Part shown: one piece after another, positions 13,201 through 20,200 of the stretch
Layout: each line of letters opens with the position of its first letter
How positions within the stretch are numbered: position 1 is the stretch's first letter
Origin: Corallococcus silvisoli
GTDB taxonomy: Bacteria > Myxococcota > Myxococcia > Myxococcales > Myxococcaceae
DNA length: 64,000 bases
Assembly (NCBI RefSeq): GCF_009909145.1
Contig: NZ_JAAAPJ010000020.1
Span: 62,001 to 126,000 of the forward strand
Reading direction: 5' to 3'
Program-made: the position numbers and the translations under genes
Notes under the pieces: generated by a model
Database searches by the model: none
Told to the model about the DNA's origin: nothing
Seen by the model: only the letters and a program-made list of their open reading frames with translations

Positions 13201-13225
13201 ACCGATGGAGGAGTTCCGATTTTGA
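1214..13225 (+). CDS. melB: Type I polyketide synthase: loading ACP plus two extension modules (MelB/MtaB-like)
   Basis: Builds the branched diene side chain. From the ATG at 1214 (preceded by GTGAGG at 6 nt) it has 4003 residues. The order is loading ACP (GVDSLVAL, ~41), KS1 (DTACSSSL, ~270), AT1 (GYSVGEW, ~643), AT2 (GHSIGEV, ~1072), DH1 (~1340-1620), KR1 (~1847), ACP1 (GLDSLMAL, ~2148), KS2 (~2215-2640), AT3 (GSSIGEV, ~2837), DH2 (~3113), KR2 (~3632) and ACP2 (GFDSLMGM, ~3940). AT1 has an unusual FYAH specificity motif and probably loads the branched starter. AT2 has HAFH (malonyl) and AT3 has YASH (methylmalonyl). There is no ER. Starter, malonyl, methylmalonyl with KR-DH in both modules is the myxothiazol/melithiazol pattern. 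Both DH motifs lack the usual Pro (HxxxGxxxxA). In-frame starts at 1139 (GTG) and 1196 (ATG) are possible but have weaker ribosome sites. Symbols are assigned by architecture (mtaB equivalent). Confidence 0.9.
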   Translation: MEERVRDVDALRAWLAVELSSLLGLEAGKVGLATPFFQMGVDSLVALKLISRLSDKLGRSLSPTLIWEHPTPAGLAAHLLHPEEGAESNRVRDTSAPEASEPIAIVGLACRFPSAPDAEAFWRVLQEGIDCVTEVPPGRWEEAASRAPTPESRERLHPPPGAFLDTVDRFDPGFFGISPREAGQLDPQQRLMLELSWEALEDAGIAPRTLRGSKTGVFTGLVWRDYADLQTLHGALPSLHTCTGHAGSIVANRVSYVFGFEGPSLAIDTACSSSLVAIHEACRSLRAGESTLALAGGAQLNLSPRTLMAVSAFGALAPDGRCKTFDARANGYGRGEGAGVVILKPLSRALADGDSIYCLIRGGAVNNDGASNGLTAPSPKAQERLLREAYGASGVDPARVQYVELHGTGTPLGDPIEARALGAVLGGPARSSEESLRVGSVKSNIGHLEAAAGVAGVIKVALSIRKRKLPPSLHFEQPNPHIPFDALRLRMQTELTPWPRAEEPSLAGISSFGFGGTNCHLIVEEYLPGPRRAAGPPFVVPRPPSVSPVPPKVAFLFAGAGSAWWGMGRELLATQPVFRARFEACDAVFRGLGGGSLVDALLAPRPRSRFDRGEVQLPVVLAFQLSLAALWRDWGVEPSAVVGYSVGEWAAAQVAGILTLEEVFALAHHYIQVQRSVSGGAGMGVVGLPAAEVEARIASYAGRIAIASVNSPRSTGIGGEPSALQDFTSRLVAEGHFARTAEIDFYAHIPQVEPLKSLFLEGCPALRPLPGRIPMVSTVSGAFVEGLSLGPGYWADNFREPVRFADAVKTLLDSGHEVFLDVNPHPIHARSVEENVEARAARASVLGSMQRGEPDLDGLHRALDTLAAAGHAIRWERVSPEASVPPSGDVPSELFVLSARTEPALREQALRVAEHLRDRPTLSLVELCATAGLRRDHHAHRLALVAQTRLALDEGLEAFGRGAPPRAFQSQGVVRQGEAPRVGFVLSGQGGFPLGESTRLFKEEPCFREMFERCDLAFRARTGESLIDAMEVAREGAPPPRTEVEQPLLFAFHVSLAALWAAWGIRPDAVVGHSIGEVSAAHLAGALSLDEAMALVVSRSRLMGRTAGRGGMATVEASLERLLPLLAPHGDALSVAAINGPEDIVVSGERPSLESLRDGLQRQGLRVRLLNVDHAFHSAQMDAHLDELDACTRELAPKALVTPLYSTVRGGRVSASELDAAHWRANIRQRVLFAPALQAMLADGCRVFVEVSPHPVLSQPLTRTLEASGVEGTSALFSARRDRPPRVTLLAALGALHTLGHEPSWTGVFPQGGRRVALPSYAWQRERYWFDVAPGAAPVQAHPLLGRSVEAPPGETRFESSLRADRVRLLSDHRLYGTVVIAGASMVSMLLEAARSLWGTERCCVQDVLFLSPIVMEDSEERIFQVSLAAGGDFQLSTRPARGDAESSPWTLHATGRLERGGEASPAPESLAGLEARFEQLPSIERFYEGIDRQGLVLGRQFRWLEAVFQGEREALGRLRLPEAEDGAEDYRLHPGLIDSCFQVLGAVSGFSSIEGLAFVPIGIDRFTLHESRLPRLCHLVLRAGTGAVDEASTVDLRLLDESGTVVAEVRGLTIRRAPREAVLRRDTAAAALLFQVEWQPRPVAPLSSPPASVPWLLLADRGGVAAGLARQLELRGGRVEVISTGQDDTQGLFERLEALGGPARTLVGVVDLRGLDTAMPLEGLERGVELVRRLVTREGGVPPRLVLVTRGAQSTGADDGPLVTEQSPLWGLGHVVALEHPELRCVRIDLDPSGPVEDAALLAQELALSGDEDRIAFRAGRRLVARLARTRLPRAARPLPLGADATYLITGGLGGLGLEVARWMVDRGARHLILMGRGAPGLLAEERLDALRAAGATVVVGRGDVASRADVARVLGEGRASMPPLRGVVHAAGVLDDGLLVLQDAARMAGVLAPKVQGALNLHLETLDDRLDFFALFSSVSAVFGTTGQTSYAAANAFLDALAHQRRARGLTATSINWGPWAEVGMAARLPADAGKAWSGFGLGMLAPDAALAALEGILRADLTQGVVVGAGAGAVQGALPPFFEVLAPRRAEPPRPASPGWVFAGASPREARARLLSLLQTQAADVLGLSPASPIDPRRPLQELGLDSLMALQLRNGLAAVLGRPLPVTLLFDHPSLGQLFDFLGRELTAEGAVSSESAPRPVKARREATDGAEPIAVVGMSCRLPGGIRSPEDYWRLLADGVNAVREVPASRWALDDWYDADPEVPGKTYSRHGGFLDEVDAFDASFFGISGAEARSMDPQQRMLLELSWEALENAGMAVERLKGSPTGVFLGICLSDYALLELNASDARGINAYSGSGGVLSVAAGRIAYALGLEGPTFAVDTACSSSLVATHLACQSLREGECDVALVGGSNLLLSPRMTVYFSKLKALSPDGACKAFDSAANGYVRGEGAGVVVLKRLSQALADGDPVLAVIRGTAVNQDGRSNGLTAPSRPAQERVIESALRQGGVAPLDVGYVEAHGTGTSLGDPIEVQALAAVLGRGRPVTSPLGIGSVKTNLGHLEGAAGIASLIKAILALRHRELPRSLHFKAPSPHIPWAELPVEVISEHRAWRVPEGGRRIAGVSSFGFSGTNAHVVVEEAPPVERRAEAPAHVERPELLVLSARSAESLREAAGRLSATLAGGGGAAWLDLCYSASCRRSHHEHRLAVVARSRSSAAEAMDAFLRGLTHPDACSGYALPGVAPRVVFLFTGQGGQWSGAGRALLEEEPVFREALRSVDAVLMKLAGWSVIEELQREQPRFELAHISQPAHFALQAALVALLRSWGIEPDAVLGSSIGEVAAAHTAGVLSVEDAMRITLERSRILAAIAGGGAMSAVELSEEEANEAIASHGPRLSVAALNSPTSVLLSGDAGAMEEVLGALTARGVSCRRLGLDYASHSHAVEPHLEALRQSLGGLRPRPETIPIFSSVSGRRAAGGDFDRDYWARNLRQPVRFAPAIAELANDGHSLFVEIGPNAVLSRPVQQCFQQAGKSVTVVSALRRGESERHTLRALLGGLFVAGVSPAWGQLFPEGGELVPLPPYPWAKERYWVAHPAPASRPPSPQAELPLHGRRVRSPLAETLFEVELSVDRMPFLREHLLHGAVVVAGAGHVSMVLSALQSLHGSSPIRLADIVFPRALVLEEGLPRPVSVVVGAEQGGRASLRIQSQEPEVGGDGGWVLHAEGKVLSHAPRADTSASPSLEQLRARCSRLLEMPRIYETMDAEGISLGRRFRWVEQLWQGEGEALGRMRAPEPEDLHPGTPLHPGLIDSVFHVLRGIPGLGRDDGVPYIPVGIEGVVFLSPPRGTLWAHAVLRPEGGRDGETLSADFRLFGEDGATVALIEGLIVKRAPREAFARDSVRALGQGLFQVRWRPTPPPAATPARDSGAWLLVTDRGGVGAALADRLGAEGSRCQVMAAPEPAESDASLQRRLEEALGARTYRGVVYLAALDVGALEPGSEAQATTEVLVGAVRVLQALTRMERGLPPRFWLVTQGAQSTDARQQALALAQAPLWGLGATLRHEHPELRCTLVDLDPAPAADTVHSLRSELRVLDGEDRIAWRDGVRLAQRLQPLDVVPEPGPVPVSADATYLITGGLGGLGLRCARWLAKEGARNLALLGRTPPSDEARAVLQALASEGVSVRVLQADVGERESCARALAELRANMPPLRGVIHAAGLLDDALLVRQERERIERVLRPKVAGALHLDQQTREDPLDFFVMFSSIAALLGGVGQANYSAANAFLDALAAERRSRGLPAHSLAWGPWAEVGLAAARADRGARLEALGLESLAPDDGVAILGRLLRGTAETHVGIARIDWVKWGRAYPAADHASLLTDFIRSQPQAARPAPEGLPQLQELVRLLPEERRGRVEGALRREVVSMLALPGDLADGRLPLVRFGFDSLMGMKLKARLELALGLSVPAVKLLSGLSFDDLVKLVLESLDAVPPPPEAALDEPMEEFRF
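13207..13224 (+). promoter_or_regulatory. Strong ribosome binding site deciding a TTG start
   Basis: GGAGGAG (13207-13213) lies 8 nt before TTG at 13222. No ATG or GTG in this frame gives the full docking domain, so the TTG is taken as the start. The stop of the preceding gene (TGA, 13223-13225) overlaps it, indicating translational coupling. Confidence 0.65.
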
Positions 13226-16200
13226 ATGCCACCGAACTCATTGCCGAGCTGACGCGTCTGGGTGTGGAGCTCAAGGTCGAGGACGAGCACCTCCGCGTCC
13301 GCGCCGCGCGCAACGTCATCACTCCCGAGCTTCAGAAGCACATCGCCGCCCGGAAGGCGGAGATGGTCGCCCTGCTCCTGCGGCGGAGCGCGGACCTCCG
13401 CTCCGAGCAGGAGCACGCGCCCTTTCCGCTGACCGAGATTCAAGAGGCCTACCTGGTCGGGCGCGGCACCGACTTCGGCGTCGGGGGGATCTCCTGTCAC
13501 CTGTACCACGAGCTCGACGGCCGCGAGCTGGACGTGGCGCGGCTGTCGCGCGCGTGGCAGCGCCTCATCGAACAGCACGCGATGCTGCGCGCGGTGGTGC
13601 TCCCGTCGGGAGAGCAGCGGGTGCTGGAGCAGGTGCCCGCCTTCTCCATGCCCGTGCTGGACTTGCGCGGGCAGGCGCACGACGTGGTCGAGGCGAAGCT
13701 CGCCGCGATCCGCCAGGAGCTCTCCAACCGCTCCGTGCCTCCGGGGCAGTGGCCCAGCTTCGAGCTCCGCGCGACGCTGCTCGATGGGAACCGCACGCGC
13801 ATCCACTTCGACATCGATGCCATCACGATGGATGCCGCCGCCGTGCTCGCGCTCCTGGAGGAGTGGCGCGAGCTCTACGTGGATCCGGAGCGGACGCTCG
13901 AGCCGGTGCCGGTGTCCTTCCGGGAGCATGTGCTCGCGGAGATCGCCGCCCGCGATACGAATGCCTACCGGAGCGCCGAGGCCTATTGGCGCGCGCGCCT
14001 CGATGACCTGCCGGAAGCACCGGTGCTTCCGCTGGCCACGCCTCCCGAGCAGCTGGTGCGTCCCGCGTTCCGGCGGCTGCGCGGGAGCCTCGATGCGAGG
14101 CGGTGGGAGCGCTTGAAGCAGCGGTCCGCGGAGGCGGGGCTGACCCGCTCTGGCGTGGTCTGTGCCGCGTTCGCGGAGGTCCTCGCGGCTTGGAGTGAGA
14201 GCGCCCGCTTCTGTCTGAACCTCACCCTCTTCAGACGCCTGCCCATCCATCCCGCCATCGACAAGGTCGTCGGCGACTTCACGACGAACGCGCTGCTCGA
14301 GGTCGACGGCCGTGGCGCGTCGTTCACCCATCGCGCGGTCCAGCTTCGGGATCAGCTCGCGAGGGATCTCGAGCACCTGCACTTCAGTGGCGTGCGGGTG
14401 ATGCGTGAGCGCGCAAGGCGGCGGGAGGGGCCTGGGGCGCTCATGCCCATCGTCTTCACGAGCCTCCTGGGGCACCGGCCCAGCAAGGCGGCTGGGGGCT
14501 CTCCCTTCGGGTGGCTGGGCGAGACGGTCCACGCCATCACCCAGACGCCGCAGGTGTGGCTGGACCATCAGGTCCGGGAGGACGACGGCGCGCTCTGCTA
14601 CTCCTGGGACAGCCCGGAGGGGCTGTTCCCGGAGGGCATGCTCGAGGACGCCTTCGCGGCCTACGAGGAGCTGCTGGGCCGGCTCGCCGATGACGACGCA
14701 TCCTGGGGGGAGCGCTCCCCGGTGCGCCTCCCGAAGGCACAGGCCGTGCGCCGGGAGGTGTTCAACGCCACCGCGTCTCCCATCCCCGAGGCGCGCCTCG
14801 ACGCGCTCTTCCTGGCCCAGGCGCGGCGGGAGCCCTCCCGGCCCGCGGTGGTGAGCGCGGGGCGGACGCTGAGCTACGAGGAGCTTCGCGGTCACGCGGG
14901 TGCGCTGGCCACCCATCTGGTCGAGCTGGGGGCGCGGCCCGACGGGTTGATCGCCGTCGTCCTGGAGAAGGGCTGGCGGCAGGTGGTCGCGGCGATGGCC
15001 ATCCCACTGGCCGGGGCGGCCTACCTCCCCATCGACCCCACGCTCCCGGAGGAGCGCCGCCGGGTCCTGCTCCAGGAGGGGAAGGTCCAGGTCGTGGTGA
15101 CGGAGCCGGGGCAGGTGGAGCGGTTCGCGTGGCCGGAGGCGGTCCGGGTGGTGAGCATCCAGGACAGCGCGCACGGCGCGCCTCCGTCGGTGCCGTCGCG
15201 CTCGGCCTCGGACCTCGCGTACTGCATCTACACCTCCGGTTCGACGGGCCGTCCCAAGGGGGTGATGGTCGAGCACCGCGCCGCGGCGAACACCCTCCAG
15301 GACATCAACGCGCGCTTCAAGGTCGGCCCGGAGGACCGGGTCTTCGGCCTCTCGTCGCTGGGCTTCGACCTCTCGGTCTACGACATCTTCGGGAGTCTGG
15401 CGGCGGGCGCCACGCTCGTCCTGCCGGAGCCCGAGGCGACGTGGGAGCCCACGAGCTGGTTGCGGTGGATCCGCGAAGCGCGCGTGACGGTCTGGAACTC
15501 CGTCCCGACGCTGATGGAGATGCTCGTGGACGTGGTGGAGTCGCGCGGGGAGCGCCTCCCGGAGTCCCTTCGCCTGGTGTTGCTGAGCGGTGACTGGATC
15601 CCCGTCACGCTTCCGGACCGCATCCGGAAGCTGTCCAGCGAGGTCCGAGTCATCAGCCTCGGTGGGGCGACCGAGGGCGCGGTCTGGTCGATCCTACACC
15701 CCATCGCCAAGGTCGACCCCGGGGCGCGCAGCATTCCCTACGGCCGCCCGATGCTGAACCAGCGCTTCCATGTGCTCGATGAGGCGCTGGCTCCGCGTCC
15801 GGAGCACGTGCCGGGCGACCTCTTCATCGGAGGCGTTGGACTGGCCCGGGGCTACTTCGGCGACGAGGAGATGACGCGTGCGCGCTTCTTCACGCACCCG
15901 GGCACGGGCGAGCGCCTGTACCGCACGGGCGACCTGGGCCGCTTCCTGCCGGGAGGGGACATCGAGTTCCTGGGCCGGAAGGACTTCCAGGTCAAGGTCG
16001 CCGGGCACCGCATCGAGCTGGGCGAGATTGAAGCCGCGCTCGCGCGGCATCCGGCCATCCGCGAGGCCGTGGTCGCCGCTCCTGGAGAGCGCACCCTGCG
16101 AAGGCTGGTGGGCTACGTCGTCCCCGTGGAGGGACAGCCGTCGCCCTCGGACGACGCGCTGCGGGAGTTCCTGGGCCGGACGTTGCCGCACTACATGGTG

Positions 16201-17283
16201 CCGGGCGTCTTCGTGCGCCTTCAGGCTCTGCCGCAGTCGGCGAACGGGAAGGTGGACCGCAAGGCCTTGCCCACGCCCGTGGAGGAGCCCTCCCGCGGCG
16301 CGGGCCCCATGGATGCGCGCGGCGGGAAGATCTTCACCCAGGTCACCCAGCTCGTCGCAGAGGTCCTGAAGCGTCCCAGCGTCGAGCCCGAGGCCTCGCT
16401 GCTCCAATTGGGCGCTACATCGGTGGAGTTGATCAAGCTCGCGACGCTGCTGGAGAAGGCGTTTGGAAACAGGCCCCGGATGTCGGAGTTCCTGACGTTG
16501 CGGAACACCGCGGAGATCGTCGCCTACTACACCCGGCGCCAGCCGGCGGAGGAGGCCACGGGCGAGGCCGTGGGACCGAAGGCCGAGGAGGGGCTGCTGC
16601 TGGACCTCGAACAACGCGAGGCCTGGAAGCGCGCCCGGCACGGTGTCCGCGCGTTCGACCCGGGGACGGCGGTGGTCGCGCTGGCCGAACCCGCCGAGGC
16701 CGAAGCACGGCGCCGGCATCTGGAGCGCGCCAGCCACCGGACGTTCTCCTCCGCGCCCGTGGAGGCCCAGGCGCTGGGACGCCTGCTGTCATGTCTGCGC
16801 TCGTTCGATATCGGGGGGCGCTTCAAATACCAGTACGGCTCGGCCGGAAACAGCTACGGCGTCCAGCTCTACCTCCACGTCGCTCCCGGGAGGGTCCAGG
16901 GGCTCGAAGCGGGCGCGTACTACCACGAGCCGGTTCGCCACGCGCTGGTGCGGCTCACGGCGAAGGGCGCGCTCGACGCGAGCCTGCACGTGCCCACCAA
17001 CCGGCCCCTGTTCGCGAGCTCGGCGTTCTCGCTCTTCCTGGTCTGTGACCGGCGAGCCATCGCGCCGCTCTACGGCGAGAAGTGGCGGGACTTCGCGCTG
17101 CTCGAGGCGGGGCTCATCTCGCAGTTGCTGGAGATGCGCGCCGCCGAGCAGCAACTGGGGCTCTGCCAGGTGGGCGAGCTGCGCTTCGACGACGTCCGGG
17201 ATGCGTTCCGGTTGGAGGAGCCGCACGTGTACCTCCACGGCCTGCTGGGCGGCTCCATCGCCTGGGAAGAGGGGGCCCTGTGA
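13222..17283 (+). CDS. melC: Nonribosomal peptide synthetase Cy-A-PCP-Ox, first thiazole module (MelC/MtaC-like)
   Basis: Adds cysteine, cyclises it to thiazoline and oxidises it to thiazole. It has 1353 residues. A TubC-type N-terminal docking domain (~1-55) is followed by Cy (~65-500), A (~515-1030; YTSGSTGRPKG ~668, NGKVDRKAL ~1007), PCP (~1040-1110; GATSVEL, with Ala in place of the second Gly) and a C-terminal FMN-type oxidase domain (~1115-1345). A-domain positions FDLSVYD, WNSVP and GGATEGAVWS fit the DLYNLS.IW Cys code. The Cy signature reads DAITMDAAA, so the Ser of DxxxxDxxS is Ala. The start is TTG at 13222 (TTGA overlaps the upstream stop), backed by GGAGGAG at 8 nt and by the docking-domain boundary. 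MtaC has the same domain order with Ox after PCP. Confidence 0.9.
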   Translation: MNATELIAELTRLGVELKVEDEHLRVRAARNVITPELQKHIAARKAEMVALLLRRSADLRSEQEHAPFPLTEIQEAYLVGRGTDFGVGGISCHLYHELDGRELDVARLSRAWQRLIEQHAMLRAVVLPSGEQRVLEQVPAFSMPVLDLRGQAHDVVEAKLAAIRQELSNRSVPPGQWPSFELRATLLDGNRTRIHFDIDAITMDAAAVLALLEEWRELYVDPERTLEPVPVSFREHVLAEIAARDTNAYRSAEAYWRARLDDLPEAPVLPLATPPEQLVRPAFRRLRGSLDARRWERLKQRSAEAGLTRSGVVCAAFAEVLAAWSESARFCLNLTLFRRLPIHPAIDKVVGDFTTNALLEVDGRGASFTHRAVQLRDQLARDLEHLHFSGVRVMRERARRREGPGALMPIVFTSLLGHRPSKAAGGSPFGWLGETVHAITQTPQVWLDHQVREDDGALCYSWDSPEGLFPEGMLEDAFAAYEELLGRLADDDASWGERSPVRLPKAQAVRREVFNATASPIPEARLDALFLAQARREPSRPAVVSAGRTLSYEELRGHAGALATHLVELGARPDGLIAVVLEKGWRQVVAAMAIPLAGAAYLPIDPTLPEERRRVLLQEGKVQVVVTEPGQVERFAWPEAVRVVSIQDSAHGAPPSVPSRSASDLAYCIYTSGSTGRPKGVMVEHRAAANTLQDINARFKVGPEDRVFGLSSLGFDLSVYDIFGSLAAGATLVLPEPEATWEPTSWLRWIREARVTVWNSVPTLMEMLVDVVESRGERLPESLRLVLLSGDWIPVTLPDRIRKLSSEVRVISLGGATEGAVWSILHPIAKVDPGARSIPYGRPMLNQRFHVLDEALAPRPEHVPGDLFIGGVGLARGYFGDEEMTRARFFTHPGTGERLYRTGDLGRFLPGGDIEFLGRKDFQVKVAGHRIELGEIEAALARHPAIREAVVAAPGERTLRRLVGYVVPVEGQPSPSDDALREFLGRTLPHYMVPGVFVRLQALPQSANGKVDRKALPTPVEEPSRGAGPMDARGGKIFTQVTQLVAEVLKRPSVEPEASLLQLGATSVELIKLATLLEKAFGNRPRMSEFLTLRNTAEIVAYYTRRQPAEEATGEAVGPKAEEGLLLDLEQREAWKRARHGVRAFDPGTAVVALAEPAEAEARRRHLERASHRTFSSAPVEAQALGRLLSCLRSFDIGGRFKYQYGSAGNSYGVQLYLHVAPGRVQGLEAGAYYHEPVRHALVRLTAKGALDASLHVPTNRPLFASSAFSLFLVCDRRAIAPLYGEKWRDFALLEAGLISQLLEMRAAEQQLGLCQVGELRFDDVRDAFRLEEPHVYLHGLLGGSIAWEEGAL

Positions 17284-20200
17284 AGGCCGCCGAGTTCATC
17301 GTCGAGCTCCAGCAGAAGGGCATCGAGCTGTGGGTGGAAGGGGATGCGCTGCGGTTTCGCGCGCCCCCGGGCCACGTCACGGAAGAGGTGCGCACGGCGC
17401 TGCGGGAGCGCAAGAGCCAGCTCGTGGAGCACCTGAGCGCCGCCCACCGCGTGGCGGAGGTCCGGGCCGCGGTGGTCCAGCCACCCGAGGGTGCGCGCTT
17501 CTCGCCGTTTCCACTCACCGACATCCAGAACGCCTACTGGGTGGGGCGACAGGATGCCTTCGACGCGGGCGGCGTCGCGGCGCACAGCTACCTGGAGCTC
17601 GCGTTCGATGCGCTGGACCCCGCTCGGCTCGAGCGCGCGCTCCAGCGGCTCATCGAGCATCACGACATGCTGCGCATGGTGGTGCTCCCGACGGGCGAGC
17701 AGGTGGTCCTGGCCTCCGTGCCTCCGTTCCGCGTCACGGCCTACGACCTTCGCGCGGCCTCGGCCGAGCAGGTCGACGCCCACCTGGGGGAGCTTCGCGC
17801 CGAGCTGTCACATCAGGTGCTCCCGGCCGACCGCTTCCCGCTCTTCGAGGTCCGCGCCTCCCAGCTCCCGGGGGGACCGGTCCACGTGCACGTCAGCCTC
17901 GACCTGCTCGTGGCGGATGCCCTCAGCGTCCAGCTCCTCATCGAGCAGTGCGTCGTGCTGTACCAGGACCCGGACGCTCCGCTGCCGCCGCTGAAGCACA
18001 CCTTCCGGGAGTACTTCGCCGCCGCCGCGAAGCGCCGTGAGCAGGGGGCCGAGGCCTATCAGCGCGCGCTCGAATACTGGCGTGAGCGGCTGAAGACGCT
18101 GCCCGGCCCGCCGGAGTTGCCGCTCGCCGCCGACGTGGAGGGCAGGGGGCCTCGTCGCTTCAAGCGCCGCAAGGGCGGGCTGGACCCCGCCGCGTGGAGG
18201 ACGTTCCGCGAGCGCGCCGCGGCGGCGGGGGTGACGGCCTCCATGGCGCTGGCCGCGGCGTATGGCGAGGTGCTTCGCGCTCACGGCCGCGGTCAGCGGC
18301 TGACGCTCAACCTGACCCTCTTCAACCGCCTGCCGTTGCTCGACGACGTGGAGAAGATCATCGGCGACTTCACCTCGGGCATCCTGCTGGAGGTGGACGG
18401 CTCCCGGCCGGAGTCCTTCGCCATGCGGGCCCGGCGACTCCAGGGCCAGCTCTTCGACGACCTGGAGCACTCCGTCGTCTCGAGCGTGCAGGTCCTGCGA
18501 GAGGCGACCCGGCTCGGCCGTCTGGACACGGGGATGGGCATGCCCTTCGTGTTCACGAGCCTGCTGTCGGAGACCGGGCGCTCGCTGCACATGGGCGAAG
18601 GCGTGCGAATCGTCGAGGTCGTCAGCCAGACGCCCCAGGTGTGGCTCGACCACCAGGTCTTCGAGCTCAATGGTGCGCTGTATTTCAGCTGGGACTCCGT
18701 CGACGCGCTGTTCCCCCAGGGGTTGGTGGATGCGCTCTTCGAGGCCTATGGCCGGCTGCTGCGCCGGCTGGTCGAGGACCCGTCCGCATGGGACGCCCCC
18801 GCGCGACAGCCCCTCCCCGCCGAGCAGCTCGCGCGCCGGGAGGCCTACAACGCCACGGAGCGGCCGGTCGCGCCGGAGCGGATGGAGACGCTGTTCCTTC
18901 GTCAGGCGGCGCGGCGCCCCGAAGCGCCAGCGGTCATCGCCGGTGAGCGCGTGCTCACGTACGAAGCGCTGGAGCGGCGCTCGGCCCGGCTCGCGTCGTG
19001 GCTCATCGCCCAGGGGGCGATGCCGGAGCGGCTCGTGGCCATCGTCGCGGAGAAGGGGCCGGAGCAGGTGCTGGCCGCGCTCGCCATCCTGCGCGCTGGC
19101 GCGGCCTATCTGCCGCTGGACCCGGGCCTGCCCACCGAACGGCTCCACGAGCTGCTGAAGGACGCGCGCGTCGAGCTGGTGCTCACGCAGGCCCACCTCG
19201 ACGCGTCGTTGGTCTGGCCCGAGGGGCCCCGGCGGCTCGCGGTGGACCATGACGGAGCGCTCGAAGTCGCGGACGCGGGGCCTCTACCCGTCCTGGGCAA
19301 CGGCCTCGCCTACGTCATCTACACCTCGGGTTCGACGGGGCGGCCCAAGGGCGTGATGATCGACCACCGGGGCGCGGTGAACACCCTGGTCGACATGAAC
19401 GAGCGCTTCGGCGTGGGCCCTGGAGACAGGGTGTTCGCGCTCTCGTCGCTCAGCTTCGACCTCTCGGTCTACGACGTCTTCGGGGCGCTCGCAGCGGGGG
19501 CCGCCATCGTGATGCCGGAGCCCGGCACCCTGCGCGACCCCAGCCACTGGCTGTCGGTCCTGTCGCGGGGCAGGGTGACGATCTGGAACTCGGTCCCCGC
19601 GCTGATGGAGATGCTCATCGAGTTCGTCGAGGGCGGCGGGCATCGCCTCCCGGACTCCCTGCGTCTGGTCCTGATGAGCGGTGACTGGATTCCCGTCACG
19701 CTGCCCGGACGGATCCGGAGCCAGCACGCGGCCATCGACGTCGTGAGCCTCGGCGGTGCGACCGAGGCGTCCATCTGGTCCATCCTCTACCGGATCGGCG
19801 AGGTCGACCGGGCGTGGCGGAGCATTCCCTACGGCCACCCGATGGTGAACCAGCGCTTCCATGTGCTGGACGACGCGCTCGAGCCCTGTCCGGAGTGGGT
19901 GGCGGGGCAGCTCTACATTGGCGGCGTGGGGGTCGCGCTGGGCTACTACGGCGACGCGGAGCGCACCGCCGCCCGGTTCATCGTCCACCCGCGAACCGGC
20001 GAACGTCTCTACGCCACTGGAGACCTGGGCCGCTTCCTTCCGGACGGGGTGATCGAGTTCCTGGGCCGGGAGGACTTCCAGGTCAAGATCCAGGGGCACC
20101 GCATCGAGCTGGGAGAGATCGAAGCCGCGCTCGACACGCACCCGGCCGTGCGGGGAGCCGTGGTCAAGGCGCTCGGGAAGCCGGGCGGGCCTCGGCGTCT

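Noticed and set aside
17082..17280. Upstream in-frame start for the hybrid NRPS/PKS
   Set aside because: It would overlap the oxidase domain of the preceding gene by about 200 bp; GTG at 17280 has a ribosome site, a 4-bp overlap and begins exactly at the docking domain.
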